From contig NZ_JAQMYP010000022.1 of assembly GCF_028369295.1 (NCBI RefSeq), positions 1-64,000 on the forward strand: a stretch of DNA of 64,000 bases, given 5' to 3'. Shown one piece after another: positions 33,736 through 42,547 of the stretch. A program made the translations under genes and the position numbers. The number at the start of each line of letters is the position of its first letter. Position 1 is the stretch's first letter. The stretch comes from Streptomyces sp. HD. GTDB taxonomy: Bacteria > Actinomycetota > Actinomycetes > Streptomycetales > Streptomycetaceae. The notes under the pieces are model-generated. The model was not told the DNA's origin. It saw only the letters and a program-made list of their open reading frames with translations, and made no database searches.

Positions 33736-33871
33736 CCCCTCTCCGTCTGTCCCGTCAGGTGGTCCCGTCGGGACGCGTCAGGACGCACGACCATGCTCAC
33801 CGGCCTCGCTCTTCGGGGGATCTCGGAACGCTCCGCGCCATCGGCGGCGGACACATCACCGCTTCAACGCG

Positions 33872-34867
33872 TCAGGACAGTGCGGTGGTGACGGCCACCG
33901 GCCGCAGGTGCCGGGGAGAGAGCACGCGGGAGCCGGACGCCGCCGCCCTCGACAGCTCCTTGGCCGCCGTCGGCTGGACCGAGGCCGCCAGGCGGGCGGG
34001 GTTCGCGACGAGCGGGGTGTCCAGGTCGTCGTGGTGGGTGGGGATGAGGAGGGGCGGGTTGCCCACTGCTGTGAGCAGGCGCTCGACGTAGCGGTGGACC
34101 GCCCCGTGTGAACTCATGGGGACCAGTACGACGTCGGGGCGGATGCCGGCCAGTTCGCGTTCCACGAAGTTGCTCGCGCCCATCAGCAGGACGGACGGGC
34201 CGTCGTCCACTGAGACCAGGTAGGCGAGGGTTTCTCCCTCCACCAAGTCGCCGAGGACTGTCGGCCGTCGAGGCGGTGTCAGCCTGCGGCCGGGGGCGAA
34301 GCAGCCGTGGTCGGCGAGTTGGCTGTGCAGGCTGCGGAAGACCTCCACCGTGTAGCCGTCGAACTGCAGGTACTCGCCGCCCCTGACCTGGATGACGTCG
34401 TCCATCCGGGACCGGGGTGCGCCCATGGCGGTGAGCAGGTACCGGACCGTCTCGTCGCAGACGGTCCGGATCCGGGCCTGCCGCCACGCCGGACGGGCCA
34501 CGAGCTGCGGCACGTCCGCCACATGGTCGAAGTGGCCGTGGCTGAGAAGCACCAACTCGGGTGCGGCGGCGAGGTGTTGTGCCGCCACCCGTTCCACCAT
34601 GGCCGGGTCGGGCCGCAGCGGCAGCGTCGGGTCGAGCATGCCGCCGCGGTCCCGGCACGGCATCCGGCTCAGGTAGGGGTCGAAGAGGATGCTGCGGTCG
34701 CCGCCGATGACGATCTCCCAGCCGGCGACGCCGAGCCAGCGCAGCTGCACCGGGGTGGTGTACGGCCCTGCGCGTCCGGCCAGGGGTCTCGCGGCGAGGA
34801 CTCCGGGTTCGGCAGCCGCACCCGATGCCGCGAGAACGCCTTTGAGGACCGTACGTCGCCCGGTCAT
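33872..34867 (-). CDS. Tat-exported metallo-beta-lactamase-fold hydrolase
   Basis: A 331-residue protein. The N-terminus MTGRRTVLKGVLAASG is a twin-arginine signal. The zinc-site motif HGHFDHVAD (about residue 110) and further metal ligands in SSHGAVHR and PTHHDDL show an MBL-fold hydrolase of the UlaG/lactonase-like branch. It lies between blp and ccaR, where S. clavuligerus also has an extra open frame. Actual substrate unknown; a true class B beta-lactamase role is not supported by the motifs. Confidence 0.82.
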   Translation of the reverse strand: MTGRRTVLKGVLAASGAAAEPGVLAARPLAGRAGPYTTPVQLRWLGVAGWEIVIGGDRSILFDPYLSRMPCRDRGGMLDPTLPLRPDPAMVERVAAQHLAAAPELVLLSHGHFDHVADVPQLVARPAWRQARIRTVCDETVRYLLTAMGAPRSRMDDVIQVRGGEYLQFDGYTVEVFRSLHSQLADHGCFAPGRRLTPPRRPTVLGDLVEGETLAYLVSVDDGPSVLLMGASNFVERELAGIRPDVVLVPMSSHGAVHRYVERLLTAVGNPPLLIPTHHDDLDTPLVANPARLAASVQPTAAKELSRAAASGSRVLSPRHLRPVAVTTALS

Positions 34868-34986
34868 GTTCCACCCACCCGCACTTGCCGTACTTGCCGC
34901 CACTGCGACTACCTTGAGCGATGGCGACCTTACGGTAGGTGGCGGTGCTGGTGGTGTTTTTGAGTCAGCGGCGCACTCGGCGTCGT

Positions 34987-35781
34987 TCAGCGCCGCTCGG
35001 GCTGACCCACCTGCAGCAGCCTTTCGTCCTGGCGCAGTATGGCCTGCAGCACGTTGGTCATCCGGGCGCCGGGGTTGATGCCGATCTGCTCGCGCAGGAT
35101 CTTCTTCGCCTGGTGGTAGACCTGGATCGCGTCGGCCTGGCGGCCCTCGGCGTAGTACGCCTTCATGAGGCTGGTGTAGAGGTCCTCGCGCAGCGGGGCG
35201 TGGCCGACCAGTTCGGACAGCCGGCTGATCGCCTCGGTGTAGTGGCCGAGCCCGATGTCGATCAGGGCGCGCAGTTCGACCGCGGTGTTCCGCTCCTCCT
35301 CCAGCGCCTCCGCCTTCAGCCGCAGCCGGCTGGAGGTGACGTCGACGAAGGCCGGCCCCTTCCACAGGGCGAGCGCGGTGTTGAGCCGGTCGGAGGCCTC
35401 CCGGTGCTTGCCGAGGGCGTACTCGTCGCGGGCCTTGCGGACGCCGTCCCGGAAGACGAACAGGTCGACGGACTGCGGCGGCACCCGCAGCTCGTAGCCG
35501 CCGTCGTGCGAGCCGAGGGTGTCGCGGGGCAGTCCCGCCTGCTCCAGGACCCTGCGGATCATCCAGGCGGAAGTCTGCAGCTGGCTCGACACGGTCAGCG
35601 GCGGCTCCCCGTCCCAGGAGTCCTCGCTGATCCTCTCCTTGGAGATGACGTGTCCGATCTGTAGGGCCAGGGAGGTGAGGAAGCGCCGCTGGCGCTGCCC
35701 CGGTATGGGTATCGACTCGGCTTCCTTGACCAGGGCCAACGGGCCGAGCAGTCTGATCGTGACGTCGTTCCAGGTGCTCAT
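34987..35781 (-). CDS. ccaR: SARP activator, CcaR orthologue
   Basis: A 264-residue pathway activator. Residues 1-100 are an OmpR-type winged helix (VTIRLLGPLALV, RQRRFLTSLALQIGHVISKERI, SSQLQTSAWMIRRVLEQAGLP); residues 100-250 are the bacterial transcriptional activation domain (LALWKGPAFVDVTSSRLRLKAEALEEER, LYTSLMKAYYAEGRQADAIQVYHQAKKILREQIGINPG). It closely resembles CcaR, which switches on clavulanic acid and cephamycin genes. It binds heptamer direct repeats; a candidate pair lies upstream of ceaS2 (37903-37920). No TTA codon is present, unlike the S. clavuligerus gene. Confidence 0.92.
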   Translation of the reverse strand: MSTWNDVTIRLLGPLALVKEAESIPIPGQRQRRFLTSLALQIGHVISKERISEDSWDGEPPLTVSSQLQTSAWMIRRVLEQAGLPRDTLGSHDGGYELRVPPQSVDLFVFRDGVRKARDEYALGKHREASDRLNTALALWKGPAFVDVTSSRLRLKAEALEEERNTAVELRALIDIGLGHYTEAISRLSELVGHAPLREDLYTSLMKAYYAEGRQADAIQVYHQAKKILREQIGINPGARMTNVLQAILRQDERLLQVGQPERR

Positions 35782-36133
35782 GACGGATTCCCCCTACTGT
35801 CCTTGGACCCCACCCTCACCCGCGGGAGTGGTGCGGGCCCGGGTGCGGCTCCGGTGGCAACTGCTGGTGCTGTCGCGCCTGTCACTTCATGCGGGAGCCC
35901 TGGCGATGGCGCAGGGTCCGGCGACGGAAGTCGGATGAGACGGCGGTCGTGGAACCGCCGTCGGACATGGGGGCACAGTCGCCGCCGAAGTGGGGCCGTG
36001 CGCGGCCGGTGGCCGTCGTACCGGACGACCGGCCCGTTCGTCGGGCAGCGCTCGTCGGCATCCTCACTTCGGCATTCTCACAGCGGAAGTTCCCCCGTAC
36101 CGCTGATCAGTCCGGAACGTCAGAAGGCATCTC
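35782..36133. other. 352-bp region upstream of ccaR
   Basis: Separates the stop of the penicillin-binding protein gene from the ccaR start on the same strand. It presumably holds the ccaR promoter. I see no convincing gene, no strong hairpin and no clear heptamer repeats or gamma-butyrolactone-receptor palindrome, although autoregulation by CcaR is known in S. clavuligerus. Confidence 0.5.
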
Positions 36134-37783
36134 TCACCCCGTCAGGTTCTTCAGGAACTTCGCTGCCACGGGGCCGGCGTCCGAGCCGCCGGAGCCGCCG
36201 TCCTCCAACATGACCGACCAGGCGAGGTTCTGGTCCTGCTGGTAGCCGATCATCCAAGCGTGTGTGCGCGGCGGTGTCTCGGTGCCGAACTCGGCGGTGC
36301 CGGTCTTGGCGTGCGGCTCGCCGGGGATGCCCTTCAGGGCCCGGCCGGCGCCGTCGGTCACGGTCGCGCGCATCATGGCGCGCAGCGACTCCCAGACGTT
36401 CGAGTCCAGCTTGGCCGGGGCCTCGTACCGCTTCTTCACCGCGTCGGGCACCAGCACGGGCTGCTTGAAGGCGCCCGCCTTCACCGTGGCCGCCAGCGAG
36501 GCCATCACCAGGGGCGAGGCCTGGACCCGGGCCTGTCCGATGGTGGACGCCGCCTTGTCGTTGTCGCTGGTGGAGACCGGGACACTGCCGTCGTACGTCA
36601 CCGTGCCCACGTCCCAGGTGCCGCCGATGCCGAAGGCCTCCGCGGTGTCGTGGAGGGTGGACTCGCCCAGCTTGGCGCGGGAGTTGACGAAGAAGGTGTT
36701 GCAGGAGTGGGCGAAGCTGTCCCGGAAGGTGGATCCGGCGGGGAGTACGAACTGGTCCTGGTTCTCGAAGCTCTGGCCGTCGACGGTGGCGAACTTCGGG
36801 CAGTTCGCGGGATCCGACGGTGACATGCCCTGCTTCAGCAGTGCGGCGGCGGTCACCACCTTGAAGGTCGAGCCGGGCGGATAACGGCCCTCCAGCGCGC
36901 GGTTCATGCCCGAGGGCATGTTCGCGGCGGCCAGGATGTTGCCGTTGGTGGGGTCGATGGCGACTATCGCCGCGTTCTTCTTCACGCCCTCCAGGGCCGT
37001 TGCCGCGGCCTCCTGGACCTTCGGGTCGATGGTCGTGCGCACCGGCTTGCCCTTGCCCGCTTCGGTACCGGTGAGTTTCTTCACCACCTGGCCGGACTGC
37101 CGGTCCACGATCACGACGGATTTCGTCGCGGCCGAGCCGCCGGAGAGCTGTTTGTCATAGCGCGCCTGGAGGCCGGACATGCCTTTGCCGGTCTTCTCGT
37201 CCACCATGCCGACGAGGGAGGCGGACTGGAGATCGTCGCCGTCCGCGTCGAGGATCGCGGCGCGGTCCCGGGAATCCAGGGCGAGAGTCTGGCCCGGCAC
37301 CATCGCCGGGTGAATCATCTCCGTGTGGAACTCCACCTTCCACTTCCCGGCTTTCTCGATGACCTTCGCCTTCGAGTCCCATGAGTACTCGCCCGCGCCC
37401 GGGAGGGCCATCTTCACGGTAAACGGAACCTCGACTTCTCCTTCCGTTTTCTTGTCGCCGGTGCCCGCCTTGATTTCGGTCCTGGAGGGCTCCAGGTTCG
37501 TCATCACGGACTTGATCAGCGACTCGGCGTTGTCCGGGGTGTCCGTCGAGGTGCCGGCCCGCTGGGCATCGCCCGCCTCCCAGGCGGTGAAGAAGCTCTC
37601 CAGCTCCTTCGTCGCCTCCGCCACCTGGGGGTCTTCCGATCCCGACCCGCCGGCCAAGGCGGTGTATCCCCAGTAGCCGGCGCCCGCAACCACGGCCAGT
37701 ACGGCACACGTCGCTATGACAGTCCGGCCGGTGGAGCGGCGGCGGGGCGGCGGATAGCCGCCTTGGGTGCGGGAATGCGTCAT
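36134..37783 (-). CDS. Class B penicillin-binding protein, self-resistance candidate
   Basis: About 549 residues. One membrane anchor (about 21-43), an NTF2-like N-terminal domain (about 50-165) as in MecA-type PBPs, a dimerisation region, and a transpeptidase domain with STFK (305-308; catalytic Ser305), SCN (360-362) and KTGTAEFG. It cross-links peptidoglycan outside the membrane. Its place between ccaR and ceaS2, divergent from the biosynthetic operon, suggests a low-affinity PBP protecting the producer, like PcbR/PbpA near the S. clavuligerus clusters. ATG at 37783 preferred to an upstream in-frame start. Confidence 0.88.
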   Translation of the reverse strand: MTHSRTQGGYPPPRRRSTGRTVIATCAVLAVVAGAGYWGYTALAGGSGSEDPQVAEATKELESFFTAWEAGDAQRAGTSTDTPDNAESLIKSVMTNLEPSRTEIKAGTGDKKTEGEVEVPFTVKMALPGAGEYSWDSKAKVIEKAGKWKVEFHTEMIHPAMVPGQTLALDSRDRAAILDADGDDLQSASLVGMVDEKTGKGMSGLQARYDKQLSGGSAATKSVVIVDRQSGQVVKKLTGTEAGKGKPVRTTIDPKVQEAAATALEGVKKNAAIVAIDPTNGNILAAANMPSGMNRALEGRYPPGSTFKVVTAAALLKQGMSPSDPANCPKFATVDGQSFENQDQFVLPAGSTFRDSFAHSCNTFFVNSRAKLGESTLHDTAEAFGIGGTWDVGTVTYDGSVPVSTSDNDKAASTIGQARVQASPLVMASLAATVKAGAFKQPVLVPDAVKKRYEAPAKLDSNVWESLRAMMRATVTDGAGRALKGIPGEPHAKTGTAEFGTETPPRTHAWMIGYQQDQNLAWSVMLEDGGSGGSDAGPVAAKFLKNLTG

Positions 37784-38228
37784 GGCCCCCAGGTTATGTG
37801 TCGTTGCTCTTTCTTCACTCCTCGCACGTGACGTTCTGGACACCTCCACTTATGTAAGAAAGCCTGAGAGCGGACAAGTGGAACGAATCACCTCGATTTA
37901 CAGGCAAAGGAACGGCAAACAAACAAGAATGCAATCGCACCATCGGAAAGTCCAAGGGGCGCGCCGCCCCGGCTGTCACACTCCGTAACGGAATCGGAAT
38001 GGGCCAATACGCGAAGCCCTTCTGATGTGATCGGTCCTGTCGAATTAACTGGCTTGATTCGGTCGATTCCGTGGCTGCGTCACCCGCTCGGAAGATCGGT
38101 TCTCGGCCGTCGTCGCTCTTCGTTCTCTCTCCGCCCGATCCCCGGATATGTCCGGGAGAGGGCGCGAAGAGGGAGCGCGGCCACTGTGGCCGAGATACGT
38201 CCAGAGCTGCCCGAGTCAGGAGACGCCC
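37784..38228. other. Divergent pbp-ceaS2 intergenic region
   Basis: A 445-bp stretch with a clear AT-rich core (about 37800-38060), unusual for this window. It must hold promoters for the PBP gene (minus) and for the biosynthetic operon (plus). It contains the heptamer pair listed separately; the 310-nt leader before ceaS2 shows no open frame. Confidence 0.6.
37903..37920 (+). promoter_or_regulatory. Candidate SARP (CcaR) heptamer repeat
   Basis: Two direct heptamers, GGCAAAG (37903-37909) and GGCAAAC (37914-37920), separated by 4 bp, so the spacing is one helical turn (11 bp). This is the architecture of SARP operators. CcaR is known to act upstream of ceaS2 in S. clavuligerus. The distance to ceaS2 (about 310 bp) implies a long leader. 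Confidence 0.45.
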
Positions 38229-39950
38229 ATGTCCCGTGTATCGACCGGCCCGAGCGACAAGCCGACCGCCGCGCACGCCCTGCTGTCCCGGCTGCGCGAG
38301 CACGGTGTGGAGAAGGTGTTCGGCGTGGTCGGCCGAGAGGCCGCCTCGATCCTGTTCGACGAGGTCGAGGGGATCGACTTCGTCCTGACCCGGCACGAGT
38401 TCACCGCCGGTGTCGCCGCGGATGTCCTCGCGCGCATCAGCGGCCGTCCGCAGGCCTGCTGGGCCACCCTGGGCCCCGGCATGACCAACCTCTCCACCGG
38501 CATCGCCACGTCCGTGCTCGACCGCTCCCCGGTCATCGCGCTGGCGGCGCAGTCGGAGTCGCACGACATCTTCCCCAACGACACCCACCAGTGCCTGGAC
38601 TCGGTGTCGATCATCGCGCCGATGTCCAAGTACGCCGTGGAGCTCCAGCGCCCCCACGAGATCACGGACCTGGTGGACTCGGCCGTGAGCGCGGCCATGA
38701 CCGAGCCGGTGGGCCCCTCGTTCATCTCGCTGCCCGTCGACCTGCTCGGCTCCTCCGAGGGCATCGACACCTCGGTGCCGAACCCGCCGGCCGTCACCCC
38801 GGCCAAGCCGACCGGCGCGGTCGCCGACGGCTGGCAGGCTCAGGCCGACCGGGCGGCTGAGCTGCTGACGCAGGCCGAGCACCCGGTGCTGGTGGTCGGT
38901 GCCGCCGCGATCCGCTCGGGCGCGGTGCCCGCGATCCGTGCGCTGGCCGAGCGGCTGAACGTCCCGGTCATCACGACGTACATAGCCAAGGGCGTCCTGC
39001 CGCACGGCCACGAGCTGAACTACGGCGCCGTCACCGGCTACATGGACGGCATCCTCGACTTCCCCGCGCTGGACACCCTGTTCGCCCCGGTGGACCTGGT
39101 GCTCACCGTCGGCTACGACTACGCCGAGGACCTGCGGCCCTCCATGTGGGAGCGGGGCATGGAGAAGAAGACCGTGCGGGTCTCGCCCACGGCGAACCCG
39201 ATCCCGCGCGTGTACCGGCCCGACGTCGACGTCGTCACCGACGTGCTCGCCTTCGTCGAGCACCTGGACGCGGCGACGGCCTCGCTCGCGGCCAAGAACC
39301 GGCACGACATCGAGCCGCTGCGCGCCCGCGTCGCGGAGTTCCTCACGGACCCGCAGGCCTACGAGGACGGCATGCGGGTGCACCAGGTCATCGACTCGAT
39401 GAACACGGTCATGGCGGAGGCCGCCGGACCCGGTGAGGGCACGATCGTCTCCGACATCGGCTTCTTCCGGCACTACGGCGTGCTGTTCGCCCGCGCCGAC
39501 CAGCCGTTCGGCTTCCTCACCTCGGCCGGCTGCTCCAGCTTCGGCTACGGCATCCCCGCCGCGATGGGCGCCCAGCTGGCCCGGCCCGGCCAGCCCACCT
39601 TCCTCATCGCCGGTGACGGCGGCTTCCACTCCAACAGCGCCGACCTGGAGACCATCGCCCGGCTGGGCCTGCCGATCGTGACCGTGGTGGTCAACAACGA
39701 CACCAACGGCCTGATCGAGCTGTACCAGAACATGGGTCACCACCGCAGCCACGACCCCGCGGTGAAGTTCACCGGCGTCGACTTCGTCGCCCTCGCCGAG
39801 GCCAACGGTGTCGACGCGACCCGGGCGACCGACCGGCAGGAGCTGCTGGCGGCGCTGCGCAAGGGCGCCGAGCTCGGCCGCCCGTTCCTGATCGAGGTGC
39901 CCATCAGCTACGACTTCAAGCCGGGTGGCTTCGCCGCCCTGAGCATCTGA
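38229..39950 (+). CDS. ceaS2: N2-(2-carboxyethyl)arginine synthase
   Basis: A 573-residue thiamine-diphosphate enzyme, the same length as S. clavuligerus CeaS2. It condenses arginine with glyceraldehyde-3-phosphate, the first step of clavulanic acid synthesis. Three TPP-family domains are present; E57 in LTRHEFTAG is the cofactor-activating glutamate, and GDGGFHSNSADLETI...VVVNND is the ThDP/Mg site. AGGAGA precedes the ATG. The beta-lactam synthetase starts 2 nt after its stop. Acetolactate-synthase relatives share the fold, but the neighbourhood settles the assignment. Confidence 0.95.
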   Translation: MSRVSTGPSDKPTAAHALLSRLREHGVEKVFGVVGREAASILFDEVEGIDFVLTRHEFTAGVAADVLARISGRPQACWATLGPGMTNLSTGIATSVLDRSPVIALAAQSESHDIFPNDTHQCLDSVSIIAPMSKYAVELQRPHEITDLVDSAVSAAMTEPVGPSFISLPVDLLGSSEGIDTSVPNPPAVTPAKPTGAVADGWQAQADRAAELLTQAEHPVLVVGAAAIRSGAVPAIRALAERLNVPVITTYIAKGVLPHGHELNYGAVTGYMDGILDFPALDTLFAPVDLVLTVGYDYAEDLRPSMWERGMEKKTVRVSPTANPIPRVYRPDVDVVTDVLAFVEHLDAATASLAAKNRHDIEPLRARVAEFLTDPQAYEDGMRVHQVIDSMNTVMAEAAGPGEGTIVSDIGFFRHYGVLFARADQPFGFLTSAGCSSFGYGIPAAMGAQLARPGQPTFLIAGDGGFHSNSADLETIARLGLPIVTVVVNNDTNGLIELYQNMGHHRSHDPAVKFTGVDFVALAEANGVDATRATDRQELLAALRKGAELGRPFLIEVPISYDFKPGGFAALSI

Positions 39951-39952
39951 CC

Positions 39953-41485
39953 ATGGAGGCAGCTGACTTCCCGGCTGCCTTCGGGTTCCTGGCTTCCGCC
40001 CGCACCGGCGGAAGCCCGGTCCCCGAGGTGGTCTTCGCGACCCGCGGCAGCCTCGCCCACATCGAGGCCCCGCTGCGCGACCAGACCCTGGCCGCGACGC
40101 TGGTGCACGCTCCCGGGACCGCGCCGGACGCCGCGCGGGCCCGCGACGAGGACACCTCGGTGATCCTCGCCGGCGAGTTCTACAACCGTGCCGCCCTGCG
40201 GTCCGTCCTGCCCGAGGGAGCCGGGCCGGACGGCGACGCGGAGCTGCTGCTGCGGCTGCTGCGGCGCTACGGACTGCACGCCTTCCGGCTCGTCAACGGC
40301 CGTTTCGCGGCCGTCGTCGGCACCGGACGCCGGGTGCTGCTGGCCACCGACCACGCCGGTTCGGTGCCGCTGTACGTGCGGATGAGCCCGGGCGAGGTCC
40401 GGGCGTCCACCGAGGCCAAGACACTCGCCGGGGACGACGCGCCGCGGGGCTTCCCGCTCGCCGACGCCCGGCGGGTGCCGGGTCTGGCGGGCGTCTACCA
40501 GGTGCCGGCCGGCGCGGTGCTGGACATCGACCTGGAGTCCGGCACGGCGGAGGCCCACCGCACCTGGACCCCGCCCCTGGCCCGGCGGATCATGCCGGAG
40601 GACGAGGCCGTGGCGGCCGTCCGCGCGGCCCTGGAGGAGGCGGTCGCGGCCCGGGTGCCGTCGGGCGCCACGCCGTTGGTGGTGCTGTCCGGCGGCATCG
40701 ACTCCTCCGGCGTCGCGGCCTGCGCGCACCGGGCGGCCGGCGGACTGGAGACGGTGTCCATGGGCACCGACACCTCCGACGAGTTCGCCCAGGCCCGGGT
40801 GGTCGTCGACCATCTGGGCAGCCGGCACCGGGAGATCACGGTCCCCGCCGCCGACCTGCTGGCCCAACTGCCGTACGCGGTCTGGGCGTCGGAGTCGGTG
40901 GACCCGGACATCATCGAGTACCTGCTGCCGCTGGTGGCGCTCTACCGCGCGCTCGACGGCCCGCCGCGCCGGATCCTCACCGGGTACGGCGCGGACATTC
41001 CGCTCGCGGGCATGCACCGCGAGGACCGGCTGCCGAACCTGGACACCGCCGTGGCCCATGACATGGCGACCTTCGACGGCCTCAACGAGATGACCCCGGT
41101 GCTGTCCACGCTCGCCGGCCACTGGACGACCCACCCCTACTGGGACCGGGACGTGCTCGACCTGCTCGTCCCGCTGGAGGCCGGGCTCAAGCGCCGGCAC
41201 GGCCGGGACAAGTGGGTGCTGCGTGCCGCGCTGGCCGACGCGCTGCCCGAGGAGACCGTGCTGCGGCCCAAGCTCGGCGTCCACGAGGGCTCGGGCACCA
41301 CGTCGTCGTTCTCCGGGCTGCTCGCCGAGCACGGTGTCGCGCCGGAGGCGGTCGGCAAAGCCAAGCGGCAGGTGGTGCGCGACCTGTTCGCCCTGACCGT
41401 CGCGGCCGGCCGGCACCCCTCGCAGGTGAGCACCGCCGAGGTGGTGCGGTCGGTGGCCGACCGGTTCGGGCGAGGGGCGGCATGA
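39953..41485 (+). CDS. bls2: Beta-lactam synthetase
   Basis: A 510-residue ATP-dependent enzyme that closes the beta-lactam ring of carboxyethylarginine to deoxyguanidinoproclavaminate. It is related to asparagine synthetase B. The N-terminal Ntn-like domain lacks the catalytic Cys. The PPi loop SGGIDSSG is at 246-253. Y345, E379 and K440 lie exactly three positions before Tyr348, Glu382 and Lys443 of the S. clavuligerus enzyme, the residues of the cyclisation centre. All key residues are intact. Second gene of the operon. Confidence 0.95.
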   Translation: MEAADFPAAFGFLASARTGGSPVPEVVFATRGSLAHIEAPLRDQTLAATLVHAPGTAPDAARARDEDTSVILAGEFYNRAALRSVLPEGAGPDGDAELLLRLLRRYGLHAFRLVNGRFAAVVGTGRRVLLATDHAGSVPLYVRMSPGEVRASTEAKTLAGDDAPRGFPLADARRVPGLAGVYQVPAGAVLDIDLESGTAEAHRTWTPPLARRIMPEDEAVAAVRAALEEAVAARVPSGATPLVVLSGGIDSSGVAACAHRAAGGLETVSMGTDTSDEFAQARVVVDHLGSRHREITVPAADLLAQLPYAVWASESVDPDIIEYLLPLVALYRALDGPPRRILTGYGADIPLAGMHREDRLPNLDTAVAHDMATFDGLNEMTPVLSTLAGHWTTHPYWDRDVLDLLVPLEAGLKRRHGRDKWVLRAALADALPEETVLRPKLGVHEGSGTTSSFSGLLAEHGVAPEAVGKAKRQVVRDLFALTVAAGRHPSQVSTAEVVRSVADRFGRGAA

Positions 41486-41566
41486 GCGCGACAGGCGGCA
41501 GGACCGCGCACGCCCGCCAGGCCCCAGCCCCGACCGTCACCCATCTCCAGGAGGGGAGCTGAAACC

Positions 41567-42508
41567 GTGGAGCGCATCGACTCGCACGTTTCGCCCCGCT
41601 ACGCCCAGATACCCACGTTCATGCGGCTGCCGCACGAGCGTGATCCCCGCGGCTACGACGTCGTCGTCATCGGGGCCCCGTACGACGGGGGCACCAGCTA
41701 CCGGCCCGGCGCGCGGTTCGGCCCGCGCGCCATCCGCAACGAGTCCGGCCTCATCCACGGCGTCGGCATCGACCGCGGGCCCGGCGCCTTCGACCTGATC
41801 AACTGTGTCGACGCGGGGGACATGGACCTCACCCCGTTCGACATGAACATCGCGATCGAGACGGCGCAGCGGCACCTGGGCACCCTGCTGAAGGCCAACG
41901 CCGCCTTCCTGATGCTCGGCGGCGACCACTCGCTGACCGTGGCCGCCCTGCGCGCGGTCGCGGAGCAGCACGGCCCGGTCGCCGTACTGCACCTGGACGC
42001 CCACTCGGACACCAACCCGGCGTTCTACGGCGGCCGTTACCACCACGGCACGCCCTTCCGGCACGGGATCGACGAGAAGCTCATCGACCCCACCGCGATG
42101 GTCCAGCTCGGCATCCGCGGCCACAACCCGAAGCCCGACTCGCTCGACTACGCCCGCGGCCACGGCGTACGCGTGGTCACCGCCGACGAGTTCGGGGAGC
42201 TCGGCGTACGCGGGGCCGCCGACCTCATCCGGGAGCGGATCGGCCGCCGGCCGGTCTATGTGTCGGTCGACGTCGACGTGGTCGACCCGGCCTTCGCCCC
42301 CGGCACCGGCACCCCCGCCCCGGGCGGGCTCAGCTCGCGCGAGGTCCTCGCCCTGCTGCGCTGCGTCGGGGACCTCAAGCCGGTCGGCTTCGACGTGATG
42401 GAGGTGTCTCCGCTGTACGACCACGGCGGGATCACCTCGGTCCTGGCCACGGAGATCGGGGCCGAACTGCTCTACCAGTACGCCCGCGCCCATCACACCC
42501 AGATGTGA
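41567..42508 (+). CDS. pah2: Proclavaminate amidinohydrolase
   Basis: A 313-residue ureohydrolase (arginase/agmatinase fold) that removes urea from the guanidino group of guanidinoproclavaminate. The di-manganese ligands are visible in GGDHS, DAHSDT and SVDVDVVDP. The length matches the S. clavuligerus enzyme. GTG start with AGGAGG about 10 nt upstream. It is separated from bls2 by 81 nt but is on the same strand in the conserved order. Confidence 0.94.
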   Translation: MERIDSHVSPRYAQIPTFMRLPHERDPRGYDVVVIGAPYDGGTSYRPGARFGPRAIRNESGLIHGVGIDRGPGAFDLINCVDAGDMDLTPFDMNIAIETAQRHLGTLLKANAAFLMLGGDHSLTVAALRAVAEQHGPVAVLHLDAHSDTNPAFYGGRYHHGTPFRHGIDEKLIDPTAMVQLGIRGHNPKPDSLDYARGHGVRVVTADEFGELGVRGAADLIRERIGRRPVYVSVDVDVVDPAFAPGTGTPAPGGLSSREVLALLRCVGDLKPVGFDVMEVSPLYDHGGITSVLATEIGAELLYQYARAHHTQM

Positions 42509-42547
42509 ACGCGCCCACCACACCAGATGTGAAGGAGACATCGCGTC

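Noticed and set aside
33872..34867. Reading the MBL-fold protein as a class B beta-lactamase
   Set aside because: It has HGHFDH but the overall pattern is UlaG/lactonase-like and carries a Tat signal; family features of class B enzymes are not visible.
35882..36067. 61-codon minus-strand frame upstream of ccaR
   Set aside because: Composition is not protein-like (Arg/Thr/Ser-rich), there is no ribosome site, and it lies in the expected ccaR promoter.
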